A stretch of DNA of 35,634 bases, from positions 1 to 35,634 of IMG/VR virus record IMGVR_UViG_3300006733_000030; one strand, given 5' to 3'. This document shows, in pieces, positions 5,999 to 15,056 of the stretch. The stretch is from a virus. The notes under the pieces were generated by a model that was not told the DNA's origin, searched no databases, and worked only from the letters and a program-made list of their open reading frames with translations. The stretch's first letter is position 1. Each line of letters opens with the position of its first letter. The position numbers and the translations under genes were made by a program.

Positions 5999-7244
5999 AC
6001 AGTTCCACGAGAGTGATAAGAGGTATAAGGTTCTGGTTATTCACAGAAGAGCTGGCAAGACCTATGCTAGTGTGAACCACTTGATAAGGGATGCAATGAG
6101 AAAAGAAAAGAGTAGATATGCTTATATAGCTCCAACGTACAAACAGGCAAAGGATATTGCGTGGGACATGTTAAAGGCTAGTAGTGTAGATATAGACGGA
6201 GTTACATTCAATGAGAGTGAGCTTAGAGTAGACTTCATGAACGGTAGTAGAATTAGATTATACGGTGCTGATAACCCTGATGCTTTGCGTGGTATTTCAT
6301 TAGATGGAGTGGTGTTTGATGAGTATAGTCAACAACCAGGGAATATCTTTACTGAGATTATAAGACCTGCACTAGCTGATAGAAAAGGATACGCTATATG
6401 GATTGGTACTCCTAAGGGAATGAATGACTTCTATGACTTGTATAACGAGCATCAGACAAACCCTAAGTGGCTTACGATGCTGCTCACAGTGGATGATACT
6501 GGTGTGTTGGATAAGGATGAATTAGAGGATGCACAGGATGTGATGGATCCAGATGAGTTCAGTCAAGAGTTCTATTGTTCGTTTGAAGCTTCACTTAAAG
6601 GATCTTATTACTCTAATCAGCTTGAGAAGGCTAGACATGATAATAGGATTACTAGAATACCTTATGACTCTAACCTACCAGTGTTTACGTTCTGGGACTT
6701 GGGTATCAGCGATAGCATGACTATATGGTTCATGCAGATGGTAGGGCAGGAGTACAGGTTTATAGATTACTACGAGAATGAGGGGGAGAGCTTACAGCAC
6801 TACATACAAGTATTACAACAAAAGGATTATATATACGACAGTCACTACGCTCCACATGATATTGAGGTAAGGGAGTTAACTACAGGAGTTACACGGTGGG
6901 AGACTGCACAGAAGCTAGGGATTACATTTAAGATCGTACCTAGAACACCAAGCCTAGCTGATGGTATACAGGCAACTAGGGCTATATTCCATAAGTGTTG
7001 GTTTGATAAGGATAAATGCTTTAAGGGAATAAACGCACTAATGAGTTACAAGAAGAGATGGAACGAGAAGATGCAGATCTTTAGTGACACACCTGAACAT
7101 AACTGGGCTAGCCATGGCGCAGACGCATTTAGACAGTTCGCACAGATAAGTCCTAAGTTAAACATTACAAGCGAGATAGGGAACAATGCACAAGTCCAAT
7201 ACTTTGAGGAGACAAGAACTAAAACTAAACATAGATTTACATAA
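5961..7244 (+). CDS. terL: terminase large subunit
   Basis: 427 residues. ATPase domain: Walker A HRRAGKT at 28-34, Walker B VVFDE at 117-121, coupling motif IGTPKG at 148-153. RNase H-like nuclease domain: FWDLG (D246), YAPHD (D300) and a late acidic residue in SHGADAFRQF. The enzyme cuts concatemers and pumps DNA into the capsid through the portal. The overlapping start at 5961 is favoured because the PRKWSKQFHESDKRYKVLV block is the usual start of this family. The portal gene follows at once. Confidence 0.95.
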   Translation: MKTIIYKPRKWSKQFHESDKRYKVLVIHRRAGKTYASVNHLIRDAMRKEKSRYAYIAPTYKQAKDIAWDMLKASSVDIDGVTFNESELRVDFMNGSRIRLYGADNPDALRGISLDGVVFDEYSQQPGNIFTEIIRPALADRKGYAIWIGTPKGMNDFYDLYNEHQTNPKWLTMLLTVDDTGVLDKDELEDAQDVMDPDEFSQEFYCSFEASLKGSYYSNQLEKARHDNRITRIPYDSNLPVFTFWDLGISDSMTIWFMQMVGQEYRFIDYYENEGESLQHYIQVLQQKDYIYDSHYAPHDIEVRELTTGVTRWETAQKLGITFKIVPRTPSLADGIQATRAIFHKCWFDKDKCFKGINALMSYKKRWNEKMQIFSDTPEHNWASHGADAFRQFAQISPKLNITSEIGNNAQVQYFEETRTKTKHRFT

Positions 7245-7246
7245 AT

Positions 7247-9061
7247 ATGAGCAAGAGCATATACCACATTATTGATGATTACGAGCATGATTTTGATAAC
7301 AATCGTGTAACAATCGTTGATGGGTATGATTTCAGTCAATTAGACACAGTTAAGAAGATCAACAGATATTACGCTGGTAAGTTCGACAGTGGTAATGAGG
7401 ATGAGTTCGGAAGAAAGTTCTTTTATAACTTTACTAAGCCAAGAGTAAAGAACGCACAAAAGAACATTGATGTGGACAGTAAGAACATTCAGTTATTGGC
7501 AATGAAGCCTGAGGATCATGCAAAGGTATGGTTACTTAGAAGAGAGTTAGATATATACATGAAGGATAACAAGATCGGTAAGTCGCTAAACGAGCTTACA
7601 GCATTGTTACCTAAGTACGGTTCATTTGTTGTTAAGAGAGTTAATGGAGAGAAGATCTTCGACATAGTTGATCTACGGAACTTTAAGAATGATATGACAG
7701 CTGACTCATTAAAGAACAGTTGGCGGATAGAAGAGCATTATTATACTCCTAGTGAGCTAAGAGATCGTAAGGGATGGGACAATGAAGCTATAGAGGATGC
7801 TATAAGAAACTTCTCTACCTACAGGAAAGAGAACTATGTAACAGTAAAGGACAGTCAATATGATGAGCAAGGCGATGCTAAGTTCATTAGAGTGGTAGAG
7901 TTCAGTGCTGAGATGGCGGAGAGTGTACTTACTGGCGACTACAATGATAATGATATAGTTCCACAGATGTGGGTAGTGGTAATGCCAGAGCATTCAAAGG
8001 AAAACAACATGGATGGCGAAGGGTTAGTGCTATTTAGTGAGAAGCTTACTACAGAAGAATATAGGAAGAAGTTATATAAAGAATGTCATTATGACAAGGA
8101 GAGAGGTAGATGGTTAGGATACGGTGTAGTTGAGGATATGTTCGAGATGCAAGAGCTAAAGAACACACAGCTTAACTATGAGGTTAAGGCGATGGAACTA
8201 GCTAACTTGATATTACTTGCTACAAACGATAAGAAGTTCGCTAAGAACGTACTTACAGACTTAATGAGTGGAGATGTAGTTCAAGTTGAGGGAGCTATTA
8301 CACGGATCCCTACAGAGGTTAGATCAATGAATGTTAATAGTGCAGTGGCTGGTCAAGTTGATAGTTTGGCAAATGAGCTTTCAAATAGTTTCGAAGCTAC
8401 TACAGGCGAGTCAATGCCATCAGGTACACCATTTAGACTTGGGTTGATGCTTAATAGGAATGCTAATAAGTTGTTTGACTTCATTAGACAGAACTATGGT
8501 CTATTTGTAGAGGAATTAGTTGGTGATTGGATCTTGCCAGAGCTACAGAAAAACTTAACAGAAGAACATTTATTACAAATTACAGATAAAGACGAATACG
8601 AATACTTGGCTAGAGAAGTAGCTAAGAACAAGTCATGGGATATGATCAAGAAGATGGCTTTAGAAGGTGGAGAATTCCCGTCAAAGGAAGAAGCTACACA
8701 GCTACAAGCACTTATGGAGGAGAGAGTTAGTGCTACTAACGGGTTAGCAGTGAATATACCTAAAGACTTCTATAAAGATCTACAGGTTAAAGTGGTTGTT
8801 ACAGATGAGAACTTAGATAAGGCTGAACGAATAACAACACTTACTACTATTTTGCAGATGTTAGGCGCTAGTCCACAATTGATCGATAGTCCAGTATTGG
8901 CTGAATTAATGAACCTATCTGGAATAGGTGAGGCTGATATCAAGAAGTTGCAGGAAACGCCACAGATCGCACCACAGAGCCCCACAGGGCAAGGTGGAGC
9001 GCAGGCTGCACAACAGTTAAGACAACCAGTACCAGACGATTCAAAAATAAGCACTGAATAA
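7247..9061 (+). CDS. portal protein
   Basis: 604 residues, right after the large terminase and before scaffold and capsid, the usual place for the portal. The size suits podovirus portals. A long helical region with FRLGLMLNRNANKLFDFIRQN near residue 400 fits the portal stem/crown helices, and the C-terminus is glutamine- and proline-rich. It should form the dodecameric ring for DNA entry and tail attachment. Assigned from position, length and pattern rather than a single motif. Confidence 0.85.
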   Translation: MSKSIYHIIDDYEHDFDNNRVTIVDGYDFSQLDTVKKINRYYAGKFDSGNEDEFGRKFFYNFTKPRVKNAQKNIDVDSKNIQLLAMKPEDHAKVWLLRRELDIYMKDNKIGKSLNELTALLPKYGSFVVKRVNGEKIFDIVDLRNFKNDMTADSLKNSWRIEEHYYTPSELRDRKGWDNEAIEDAIRNFSTYRKENYVTVKDSQYDEQGDAKFIRVVEFSAEMAESVLTGDYNDNDIVPQMWVVVMPEHSKENNMDGEGLVLFSEKLTTEEYRKKLYKECHYDKERGRWLGYGVVEDMFEMQELKNTQLNYEVKAMELANLILLATNDKKFAKNVLTDLMSGDVVQVEGAITRIPTEVRSMNVNSAVAGQVDSLANELSNSFEATTGESMPSGTPFRLGLMLNRNANKLFDFIRQNYGLFVEELVGDWILPELQKNLTEEHLLQITDKDEYEYLAREVAKNKSWDMIKKMALEGGEFPSKEEATQLQALMEERVSATNGLAVNIPKDFYKDLQVKVVVTDENLDKAERITTLTTILQMLGASPQLIDSPVLAELMNLSGIGEADIKKLQETPQIAPQSPTGQGGAQAAQQLRQPVPDDSKISTE

Positions 9062-9062
9062 T

Positions 9063-9302
9063 ATGGATAATAAGAAGTTAGAACAAATAGCTAAGAGCGA
9101 AGTATTTATAACAATAAAGGAATTATTCGATGAATTGGTTATTGAGGGGTTAAATGCACCTTATGATAGTCGTATAGCAGAGGAGGTGGCACTTGAGGCG
9201 TTGAGCCGAGAGAAGTCAGCTAAAATGGTGAGGGATATGATTAGTTTAATCGAACGATCAGTGGCTGGAGATACTTCGGCTATAAAGCGTTCATTCAAAT
9301 AG
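9063..9302 (+). CDS. small helical protein between portal and scaffold (79 aa)
   Basis: TAA-T-ATG junction with the portal gene. Predicted all-helical and acidic, with EEVALEALSREKSAKMVRDMI. No family recognised. Genes here are often head-completion helpers, but nothing proves it. Confidence 0.7.
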   Translation: MDNKKLEQIAKSEVFITIKELFDELVIEGLNAPYDSRIAEEVALEALSREKSAKMVRDMISLIERSVAGDTSAIKRSFK

Positions 9303-9351
9303 AGAACACACTCATAACAAAGTAATGGGAATAAACCCTAAATTAAAACTT

Positions 9352-9981
9352 ATGACAGAAGAATTCAAAGAGAGCGTAACTCTTAATGAGACAGACGCAC
9401 CAGAGAACACTGGTATAGAAAACCAAGAAGATTTAGACCTTTCAAGTGAAGATTTGGAAGGGTTAGACGACGATACTTCTAAAAAGCTTCAAACTTCAAT
9501 TGCCCAAAAAAAGCATTGGAGGGACAAGTATGAACAACAAACTAAAGCTCTTAAAGAGCTAGAAGGCAAACTAGAGGCTGAAGAGCCAAAGGAAGAGCCA
9601 AAAAAAGTAGAGAAGTCTGAACAGGTAGGTGATGACAAAATTGCGGCATTAGAGTTGAAGATTGATAACCCAGAATTAAGTATGGAGAATATCAAGAAAG
9701 CAATGACTTATGCCAAAGTTGAAGGATCATCGCCAAGTGATGTAATTAATTCAACTTACTTCAAGGCTATGATTAGTGAGGAATCTCGAAAGGAACGAGT
9801 CGAGAACGCTGCTGCTGACCCAAGCACTCGTGCTGGAGGCGGTAGACTCAACTTCGAACGGATTGCAGCTGACGATACTGGTGCTGAGTATAAAAAGCTT
9901 AGTGCTGACGATCGAGCTAAATTCAGAGACTACCAAAAAGGTAAGTCTCCTAAAGGAGGACTGAGGTTCATAGAGAGATAG
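9352..9981 (+). CDS. scaffolding-type protein
   Basis: About 209 residues, acidic, with a coiled-coil stretch (AQKKHWRDKYEQQTKALKELEG), low-complexity E/K-rich linker and a basic glycine-rich tail (SPKGGLRFIER). This composition and the place just before the capsid gene are typical of scaffolds, which guide capsid assembly and then leave. I prefer ATG 9352 because it is preceded by AAAACTT, resembling AAACTTT before the capsid start; ATG 9325 is possible and adds nine residues. Confidence 0.75.
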   Translation: MTEEFKESVTLNETDAPENTGIENQEDLDLSSEDLEGLDDDTSKKLQTSIAQKKHWRDKYEQQTKALKELEGKLEAEEPKEEPKKVEKSEQVGDDKIAALELKIDNPELSMENIKKAMTYAKVEGSSPSDVINSTYFKAMISEESRKERVENAAADPSTRAGGGRLNFERIAADDTGAEYKKLSADDRAKFRDYQKGKSPKGGLRFIER

Positions 9982-10015
9982 TCCGATCAATGCCTAGAAG
10001 TTCAAAAAAAACTTT

Positions 10016-11200
10016 ATGGCTAATGCTTTAACAGCTTTAAACAAAGAAGTTTGGTCCGACGAAATGCAAATCATCAGAGAAAAGATGACAGTTGCAATGG
10101 AATTGGCAAACACTGAGTTAAGAGCTAAATTAAACAACGGTGATAAGGCACACAAACCTTATCGAAACAACTTATATGCAGTTAACTATACAAAGGCTAC
10201 TGCATTAACAGCACAAGATATTTCTGCAACTGATGAATATTTAGATGTAGATCAAATCAAGGCTGTACCTGTTTACTTGGATGACATTGATGCTATCCAA
10301 AACAGTTATGAGACAAGATCAGAATTTGCAAGAGATATGCAAGAAGATCTATCTCGACAAATGGACGCTAAATTCTTAGCTGAAGTTTCAAACGCTACAA
10401 GCGATGTAGATGATGGTGATGTTGGTGGAACTGATGGTGACCCAATCACACTTTCAACTTCAAATGTTTCAAGTGTATTTACTGCTGCTGGAAGAAAACT
10501 TAACCAATTAAATGTTAAGCAATCAGAAAGATTTGCTGTTATTACACCTGGATTCTTAGAACAGTTACAATTATATCTTTCATCTAAAGATACTGCTTTC
10601 GGTGATAAGGTTGGTATGAATGGTTTAGTAGGTACAAGATTTGGTTTCGAAATTTATGTTTCAAACAACCTACCTTACTACGCTAAATGGACTCCAGCTG
10701 ATAACCCAACAGAAGATGATACAATCACTATTAATGGTGTAACATTCACTTTTAAAGCTGCTCCAGTATTACCTGGCGCTGTTGATATCGGTGGTTCTAC
10801 TGCTGTTACAATTGATAACTTAGTAACTTTATTGGATGCTCCTGCAACAACAACTGCTACTGGTATTGCTGTTTCACAGGCTGACCAAGCTAAGTTAGAA
10901 GGAATGGACGCTACTGACGGTACAACATATCTACAGATTGATGTACAAGGTGGTGGTGAACTTGCAGTTGCTGGTTCAGAAGTTGCAGATGTATGGTCAG
11001 ATGAGACTGTATATTGCATGTTCGGTAGAAAAGGTGCTGTTGACATGGTAGTTCAACAAGCTCCAACATTGAAGGTACAAGACGCTACTTCAAACTTGAA
11101 ACTTGGTACTTATCTAATTGCTTTCGACCTATATGGTGTGAAGACATTTGCAGATGGTGCTGACGCTCTAGTAGAAGTTAACGTTGCTCCTGCTGTTTAG
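10016..11200 (+). CDS. major capsid protein with inserted domain
   Basis: 394 residues. N-terminal arm and helix (residues 1-50), then a region with SRQMDAKFLAEV and RFAVITPGFLEQLQLYL typical of HK97-fold coat proteins. Residues about 225-328 (DTITINGVTFTF, PGAVDIG, TIDNLVTLL) look like a separate beta-rich domain also seen in other phage structural proteins, inserted before the fold resumes at FGRKGAVDMVVQQAP. That domain is probably exposed on the capsid surface. The gene is led by AAACTTTATGG without SD and followed by a strong hairpin. Confidence 0.9.
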   Translation: MANALTALNKEVWSDEMQIIREKMTVAMELANTELRAKLNNGDKAHKPYRNNLYAVNYTKATALTAQDISATDEYLDVDQIKAVPVYLDDIDAIQNSYETRSEFARDMQEDLSRQMDAKFLAEVSNATSDVDDGDVGGTDGDPITLSTSNVSSVFTAAGRKLNQLNVKQSERFAVITPGFLEQLQLYLSSKDTAFGDKVGMNGLVGTRFGFEIYVSNNLPYYAKWTPADNPTEDDTITINGVTFTFKAAPVLPGAVDIGGSTAVTIDNLVTLLDAPATTTATGIAVSQADQAKLEGMDATDGTTYLQIDVQGGGELAVAGSEVADVWSDETVYCMFGRKGAVDMVVQQAPTLKVQDATSNLKLGTYLIAFDLYGVKTFADGADALVEVNVAPAV

Positions 11201-11208
11201 TATATTAC

Positions 11209-11240
11209 GGAGGGCTGGCTATAATGGTCAGCTCTCCTTT
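11209..11240 (+). terminator. hairpin after capsid gene
   Basis: Arms 11209-11220 and 11226-11237 make a 12-bp stem with four G-T wobbles, loop ATAAT, followed by only TTT. It could be a weak terminator that lets part of transcription pass to the next genes, or a 3' stabiliser of the capsid message. Confidence 0.65.
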
Positions 11241-11251
11241 AAGTAAATAAT

Positions 11252-11294
11252 TGTATATAGACCTTAGGGTAAGAGTCTTTGACCTCTATATACA
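11252..11294 (+). promoter_or_regulatory. leader hairpin before the head-fibre-like gene
   Basis: TGTATATAGA (11252-11261) pairs with TCTATATACA (11285-11294), a perfect 10-bp stem around a 23-base loop, ending 15 bases before ATG 11310. It may tune translation or protect the 5' end of a processed message. Confidence 0.5.
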
Positions 11295-11309
11295 TTGAAA
11301 GAAAACTTT

Positions 11310-12761
11310 ATGGGAAAAATTCCTAAAGGAAAACAATTTAATAGAGCTATTGATGCCAAATATATTGGTATGAGTGGTGAAAACATCTTAGTTGGTGCTA
11401 CAACTGTAAAAGTATTACAGATTGATAACGCTAAAGATGTATTATTCTGTACAGGCACATCAGCTCCAACAGGTGCTGGTTATGCTAAGGGTTGTATCTT
11501 TATTAAGACAGATGCAGGGTCTGGTACAGAAGGTTTCTATAGAAATATTGGAACTACTGCTAGTGCTTCATTTCAAGCATTAGACACAATCGTTGCTAGT
11601 GAAATCGCTCTAGCTGACGGTGATATCTTGGTTGGTAATGCTGGTGGTGTAGCTGCTGCAAACACAATGGGTGGTGAAGTTACAATCACAAACGCTGCTG
11701 TTGCTACTGTTGGCGTTATGGCTAGTGGTAAGATTATCAGGGCTACTAATGATACAGCTAGTGGTGCTTCATTGATATTAAGTCATGTTTCTGCTAGTCC
11801 TGCTACTGATGACGTTATTGCTGCTTTTGAGGGAGAAGGTAAAAGCGATGCTGCTTCTGATGTTACTTATGCAACAGTAGCTGTTGCTATTGACGATCCG
11901 ACTGATGGAGCTGAATTTGGTTCTGTTAGATTCGGTGCTCAAAATGGTACTGGAGCTCAAGCAGATTGTGGTAGAATTTTACATAATGGATCATACGGTG
12001 TATTCGCTGCTGGTGATGGTGCCGCTGAAGGCGTAGTCCAATCACAAGGAGATTTCGATTTAATTTTAAGAACAGGTAATGCTGTTTCTGGTGCTTTGAC
12101 AATTACCGACGGTGCTGCTGGTGCCTTAACATGGGCGCCGAGTGGAGTTTCTGCGTTTGAGAACGTGGTTACAGATGATGGCGCTCTCGGCGCACAGCTT
12201 GTAGGAAAACACATCTCTGCTTCTCCTGCTACATCTGACGTGGTTTTACAGATTTCTGGTATTGGTAAGGATAGTGCTGCAAACGATCAAACATATGGTG
12301 TAATTACAAATGAAATTGTTACTCCAACCGATGGCATAGAGTCAGGTGCTATTAAAATAAAGCCTGCCGTTGCTGGAACTCCTACTGATAGAATCATTGC
12401 TGATGCTAATGGTGTTATCTTGGTAGGTAGTTTATCTGCTGGTTCCGAGCCAATTACCGCTACAGATGCTGGTGTTGCTGCTAATCCTTTGGTTGCAATC
12501 ACATCTATTACTACTAATGGTGATTCAGATTTAGACAATGTTACATTAGCAGACGGTATTATAAATGGACAAATTAAAAAGTTCATTGTAAGTGCTGTTG
12601 GTAATGCTGCTGACTCTGTAAAAATTACCCCTGCTAAGATGATTGGTGGTACTATAATCACTTTCGCTGCTAATCCTTTAGGACTTGGTTGTGAAATGAT
12701 TTGGGATGCTGCTGCTGACGGTTGGGTAGTTTGTTCAAATAACGGTGGTACAATTTCATAG
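11310..12761 (+). CDS. head-fibre or decoration-type structural protein with duplicated domain
   Basis: 483 residues, rich in alanine, glycine and threonine as phage fibres are. Two copies of a beta domain are visible, each with SASPAT(D/S)DV, then GK-DAA, TY and PTDG-E (DNA about 11770-12030 and 12200-12440). This module is known from phage structural proteins. The C-terminal 80 residues (ending in a WDAAADGWVV segment) form a different cap. Start 11310 is chosen because AAACTTTATGG repeats the capsid start context; 11295 has no such support. Confidence 0.7.
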   Translation: MGKIPKGKQFNRAIDAKYIGMSGENILVGATTVKVLQIDNAKDVLFCTGTSAPTGAGYAKGCIFIKTDAGSGTEGFYRNIGTTASASFQALDTIVASEIALADGDILVGNAGGVAAANTMGGEVTITNAAVATVGVMASGKIIRATNDTASGASLILSHVSASPATDDVIAAFEGEGKSDAASDVTYATVAVAIDDPTDGAEFGSVRFGAQNGTGAQADCGRILHNGSYGVFAAGDGAAEGVVQSQGDFDLILRTGNAVSGALTITDGAAGALTWAPSGVSAFENVVTDDGALGAQLVGKHISASPATSDVVLQISGIGKDSAANDQTYGVITNEIVTPTDGIESGAIKIKPAVAGTPTDRIIADANGVILVGSLSAGSEPITATDAGVAANPLVAITSITTNGDSDLDNVTLADGIINGQIKKFIVSAVGNAADSVKITPAKMIGGTIITFAANPLGLGCEMIWDAAADGWVVCSNNGGTIS

Positions 12762-12774
12762 ATATGATGGTTTA

Positions 12775-12810
12775 GGGGAGTACCATTTAAACTCCCCCCT
12801 CCTATGGGGG
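12775..12810 (+). promoter_or_regulatory. two mutually exclusive hairpins
   Basis: GGGGAGT (12775-12781) pairs with ACTCCCC (12791-12797), or CCCCC (12795-12799) pairs with GGGGG (12806-12810). The two compete for the same C-run. No T-tract follows. Confidence 0.5.
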
Positions 12811-12826
12811 TAATAACATAAAAAAT

Positions 12827-13000
12827 ATGAGAAAAGATGCTTTAGTTAAAATAGATGGGAAGGTTTCTACATACGCTGAATTAGATGCGCCAGTAGAAGC
12901 TCCAAAGGAAGAAGTTAAGGAAGAAAAAAGGGAAGTAAAGAAGGTTGCAAAGAAACCTGCTAAGAAAGTAGCTAAGAAGAAAGTATCTAAGAAAAAATAA
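12827..13000 (+). CDS. lysine/alanine-rich basic protein (57 aa)
   Basis: After an ordinary N-terminus the second half is a chain of KK, AKKPAKK and VSKKK repeats, like histone H1 tails. In a structural cluster it could be a packaged DNA-binding protein or a basic internal head peptide (inferred). ATG follows AAAAAT; no SD. Too short and biased for firm assignment. Confidence 0.6.
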   Translation: MRKDALVKIDGKVSTYAELDAPVEAPKEEVKEEKREVKKVAKKPAKKVAKKKVSKKK

Positions 13001-13022
13001 CTAATTAAAAAAAATAACTAAT

Positions 13023-13373
13023 ATGTACATACACAAATTAGCGAATGCGGCGGCTAGCAAATTGACTGTTAGTAACACTGCAACAAGTTTATATGACTTT
13101 ATTGACGCAGCTGGTGGTTCTGCAAGTGATTTGCCAACTAACCTAAATGCTGTTGATTTAGCTTTAGAAGATAATGATGTAAGAATTTTATTTGACGGAA
13201 ACACACCAACTGCTGCTAACGGATTATTGTTGACAGGTGTTGGTCATTATAGCTTTAGGGGAGTACCTTTAACAAAATTAAAACTAATTAGAGCTACTGG
13301 TGCTGACGCTGCTGTAAGTGTTCAAGTTGGAACAAGCAAGACAGGCGAAAGTTCTTGTGCTGCTCTAGCATAA
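13023..13373 (+). CDS. small structural protein (116 aa)
   Basis: Alanine/threonine-rich, beta-strand patterned, with GVGHYSFRGVPLTKLKLIRATG, typical of small head decoration or neck proteins. Lies four bases from the next, similarly sized protein. No family named. Confidence 0.65.
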   Translation: MYIHKLANAAASKLTVSNTATSLYDFIDAAGGSASDLPTNLNAVDLALEDNDVRILFDGNTPTAANGLLLTGVGHYSFRGVPLTKLKLIRATGADAAVSVQVGTSKTGESSCAALA

Positions 13374-13376
13374 AAT

Positions 13377-13655
13377 ATGGATCATATATTTGATACAGGA
13401 ACTAATTCTAGTGTAACGGTTGGGGCTACATCTACTTTAGTGGTGGATAAGAGATCAGAGCGTAGATACTGTTTATTGGTAAATGATTCAGATGAGGTGA
13501 TTTATTTGGCTTTAGGAGCTGATGCGGTAATGAATAAAGGTATACCGATATGGCCAACAGGTTATATAGAGCTAGATGGAACAATGCCATTCAAGGGATT
13601 GATCAGAGCAATCTGTGCATCTGGTGGTAAAAACTTAACTATTTTTGACGCATAA
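13377..13655 (+). CDS. small structural protein (92 aa)
   Basis: Beta-rich with VVDKRSERRYCLLVNDSDEVIYLALG and a terminal strand. Its pattern (response to a surface-exposed value followed by NKGIPIWP) is common in small phage virion proteins that bind the head or fibres. It may act with the 13023 and 13772 products. Confidence 0.65.
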   Translation: MDHIFDTGTNSSVTVGATSTLVVDKRSERRYCLLVNDSDEVIYLALGADAVMNKGIPIWPTGYIELDGTMPFKGLIRAICASGGKNLTIFDA

Positions 13656-13659
13656 AACT

Positions 13660-13782
13660 ATGAAATACGGATCATCAAATCAATTAATGAAGACTGGCGT
13701 ATTTAAGGCAATATTTGTTGTTTTAATAATAATCGCCATAGAATTATTAACAGAATTAATATTAAGAGTATATGGGTTATAA
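13660..13782 (+). CDS. single-span membrane peptide (40 aa)
   Basis: Basic N-terminus, then about 20 hydrophobic residues (AIFVVLIIIAIELL) and a short tail. It overlaps the next ATG by 11 bases. Membrane peptides in late clusters can act in lysis, but no family is evident. Confidence 0.5.
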   Translation: MKYGSSNQLMKTGVFKAIFVVLIIIAIELLTELILRVYGL

Positions 13783-14134
13783 CGGAGGATCAAGAGATAA
13801 ATATGATGGATCAGGTTATTTATTGGTAAATGCAAGTGGTGGTGCTGCTGACGCAACAACACCTACTGAATATAATGTTACATTAGCTTCGGCTGATACT
13901 GAATACAGTCAAGCGTTACCGACTAATACACTAAGGTTCACTATGCAAAATAGAGGTTATCAACCTTTAAGGTGGTCTTATGTTACAGGTAAAGTAGCAG
14001 GTCCAACAGCTCCTTATAACCAATTGAAACCAGGTGCTTCAATTTCAGAGGATGATATTGATTTAACTGGTAAGACTTTGTATTTGGCTAGCAGCAATGC
14101 TGGCGACGTTGTAGAGCTAACGGTTTGGACATAA
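13772..14134 (+). CDS. small beta-rich structural protein (120 aa)
   Basis: Starts MGYNGGSRDKYDGSGY, then a beta domain with EYSQALPTNTLRFTMQNRG and a C-terminal VVELTVWT strand. This resembles small phage virion proteins that sit on capsid or neck surfaces. A glycine-rich N-terminal arm suggests a flexible tether. Function inferred from position. Confidence 0.65.
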   Translation: MGYNGGSRDKYDGSGYLLVNASGGAADATTPTEYNVTLASADTEYSQALPTNTLRFTMQNRGYQPLRWSYVTGKVAGPTAPYNQLKPGASISEDDIDLTGKTLYLASSNAGDVVELTVWT

Positions 14135-14135
14135 T

Positions 14136-15053
14136 ATGACTATAAATAACGCTCCATTATGGAGACTAATAGGAGATGAGACATCACCAGCCAATGAGGA
14201 CTGGGACATTTCATTACCACAAGACGGAGTAGCAACTGGCGTTAATTTTGGTGTCCCGTCACATTACATGGAGTTTAATGCTGAGTCTTGGAATATAGCT
14301 GGTGGCGTTGGTGTTCCAACTACTGCACAGATTCTTAATTATCAACCTGTTGGGTTCGACTTTGGAAACGTTACATATATATTTGATGGCGAGTTAAGGT
14401 TTATTACAGATGAAACTGGGCATGTATTTGTTCCTGATTTTGCTGGCGGAGACACCTTTACATTTGGTTCTTCTATTGCAGCAACAGGAGAGGGTACAAG
14501 GTTAGACTTTAAGGGTGGAAACGCTGTATCTGGAAATAATAATGGAGGGTCAATAACCGTTACTGGTGGACTTCCATCTGGAACTGGTACGCCTGGAACA
14601 ATTAATTTCGGAGAGTTCGGTTTAGCTGACCAAGGTTTGATTATCTTTTCTGATGCTTATACAAGATGGTATGCGAACTTAGACTATGACGCTCAAGAAG
14701 AGTGGGCGCCATTTACAACTCAAACATCTGACGCTTCTGATAACACTTTTGTGTTTGGGGCGGAACTGGAAGACAATTCTTCTGTTCGTATAGAGGTAGT
14801 TATTCAGGGAACAGAAACTGATGGCTCAGACAGGGGAACATATAGGTTCTATGGAACTTTTTATCGAGACGGAGGAAATGTTTTACAGCAAGGTACAACC
14901 ACTTATTCTTCAGTTGAAACGAGCGACTTGAACTGGAATGTCGATTTTGTTATAGACGTTCCTGGAAATACTGTTAATGCCTATGCCAACAGTAATGGCG
15001 ACACGGTTAATTGGTCAGGCTACATTAAATCATCATTAGTAACAACAGCATAA
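14136..15053 (+). CDS. fibre or appendage protein (305 aa)
   Basis: N-terminal module with PLWRLIGDETSPANEDWDIS, a middle glycine-rich repeat (GGNAVSGNNNGGSITVTGG) like the coiled beta region of phage fibres, and a C-terminal beta domain (RGTYRFYGTFYRDGG, NWSGYIKSS). Probably a virion appendage carried on head or neck. ATG follows TAA-T. Confidence 0.65.
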   Translation: MTINNAPLWRLIGDETSPANEDWDISLPQDGVATGVNFGVPSHYMEFNAESWNIAGGVGVPTTAQILNYQPVGFDFGNVTYIFDGELRFITDETGHVFVPDFAGGDTFTFGSSIAATGEGTRLDFKGGNAVSGNNNGGSITVTGGLPSGTGTPGTINFGEFGLADQGLIIFSDAYTRWYANLDYDAQEEWAPFTTQTSDASDNTFVFGAELEDNSSVRIEVVIQGTETDGSDRGTYRFYGTFYRDGGNVLQQGTTTYSSVETSDLNWNVDFVIDVPGNTVNAYANSNGDTVNWSGYIKSSLVTTA

Positions 15054-15056
15054 AAT

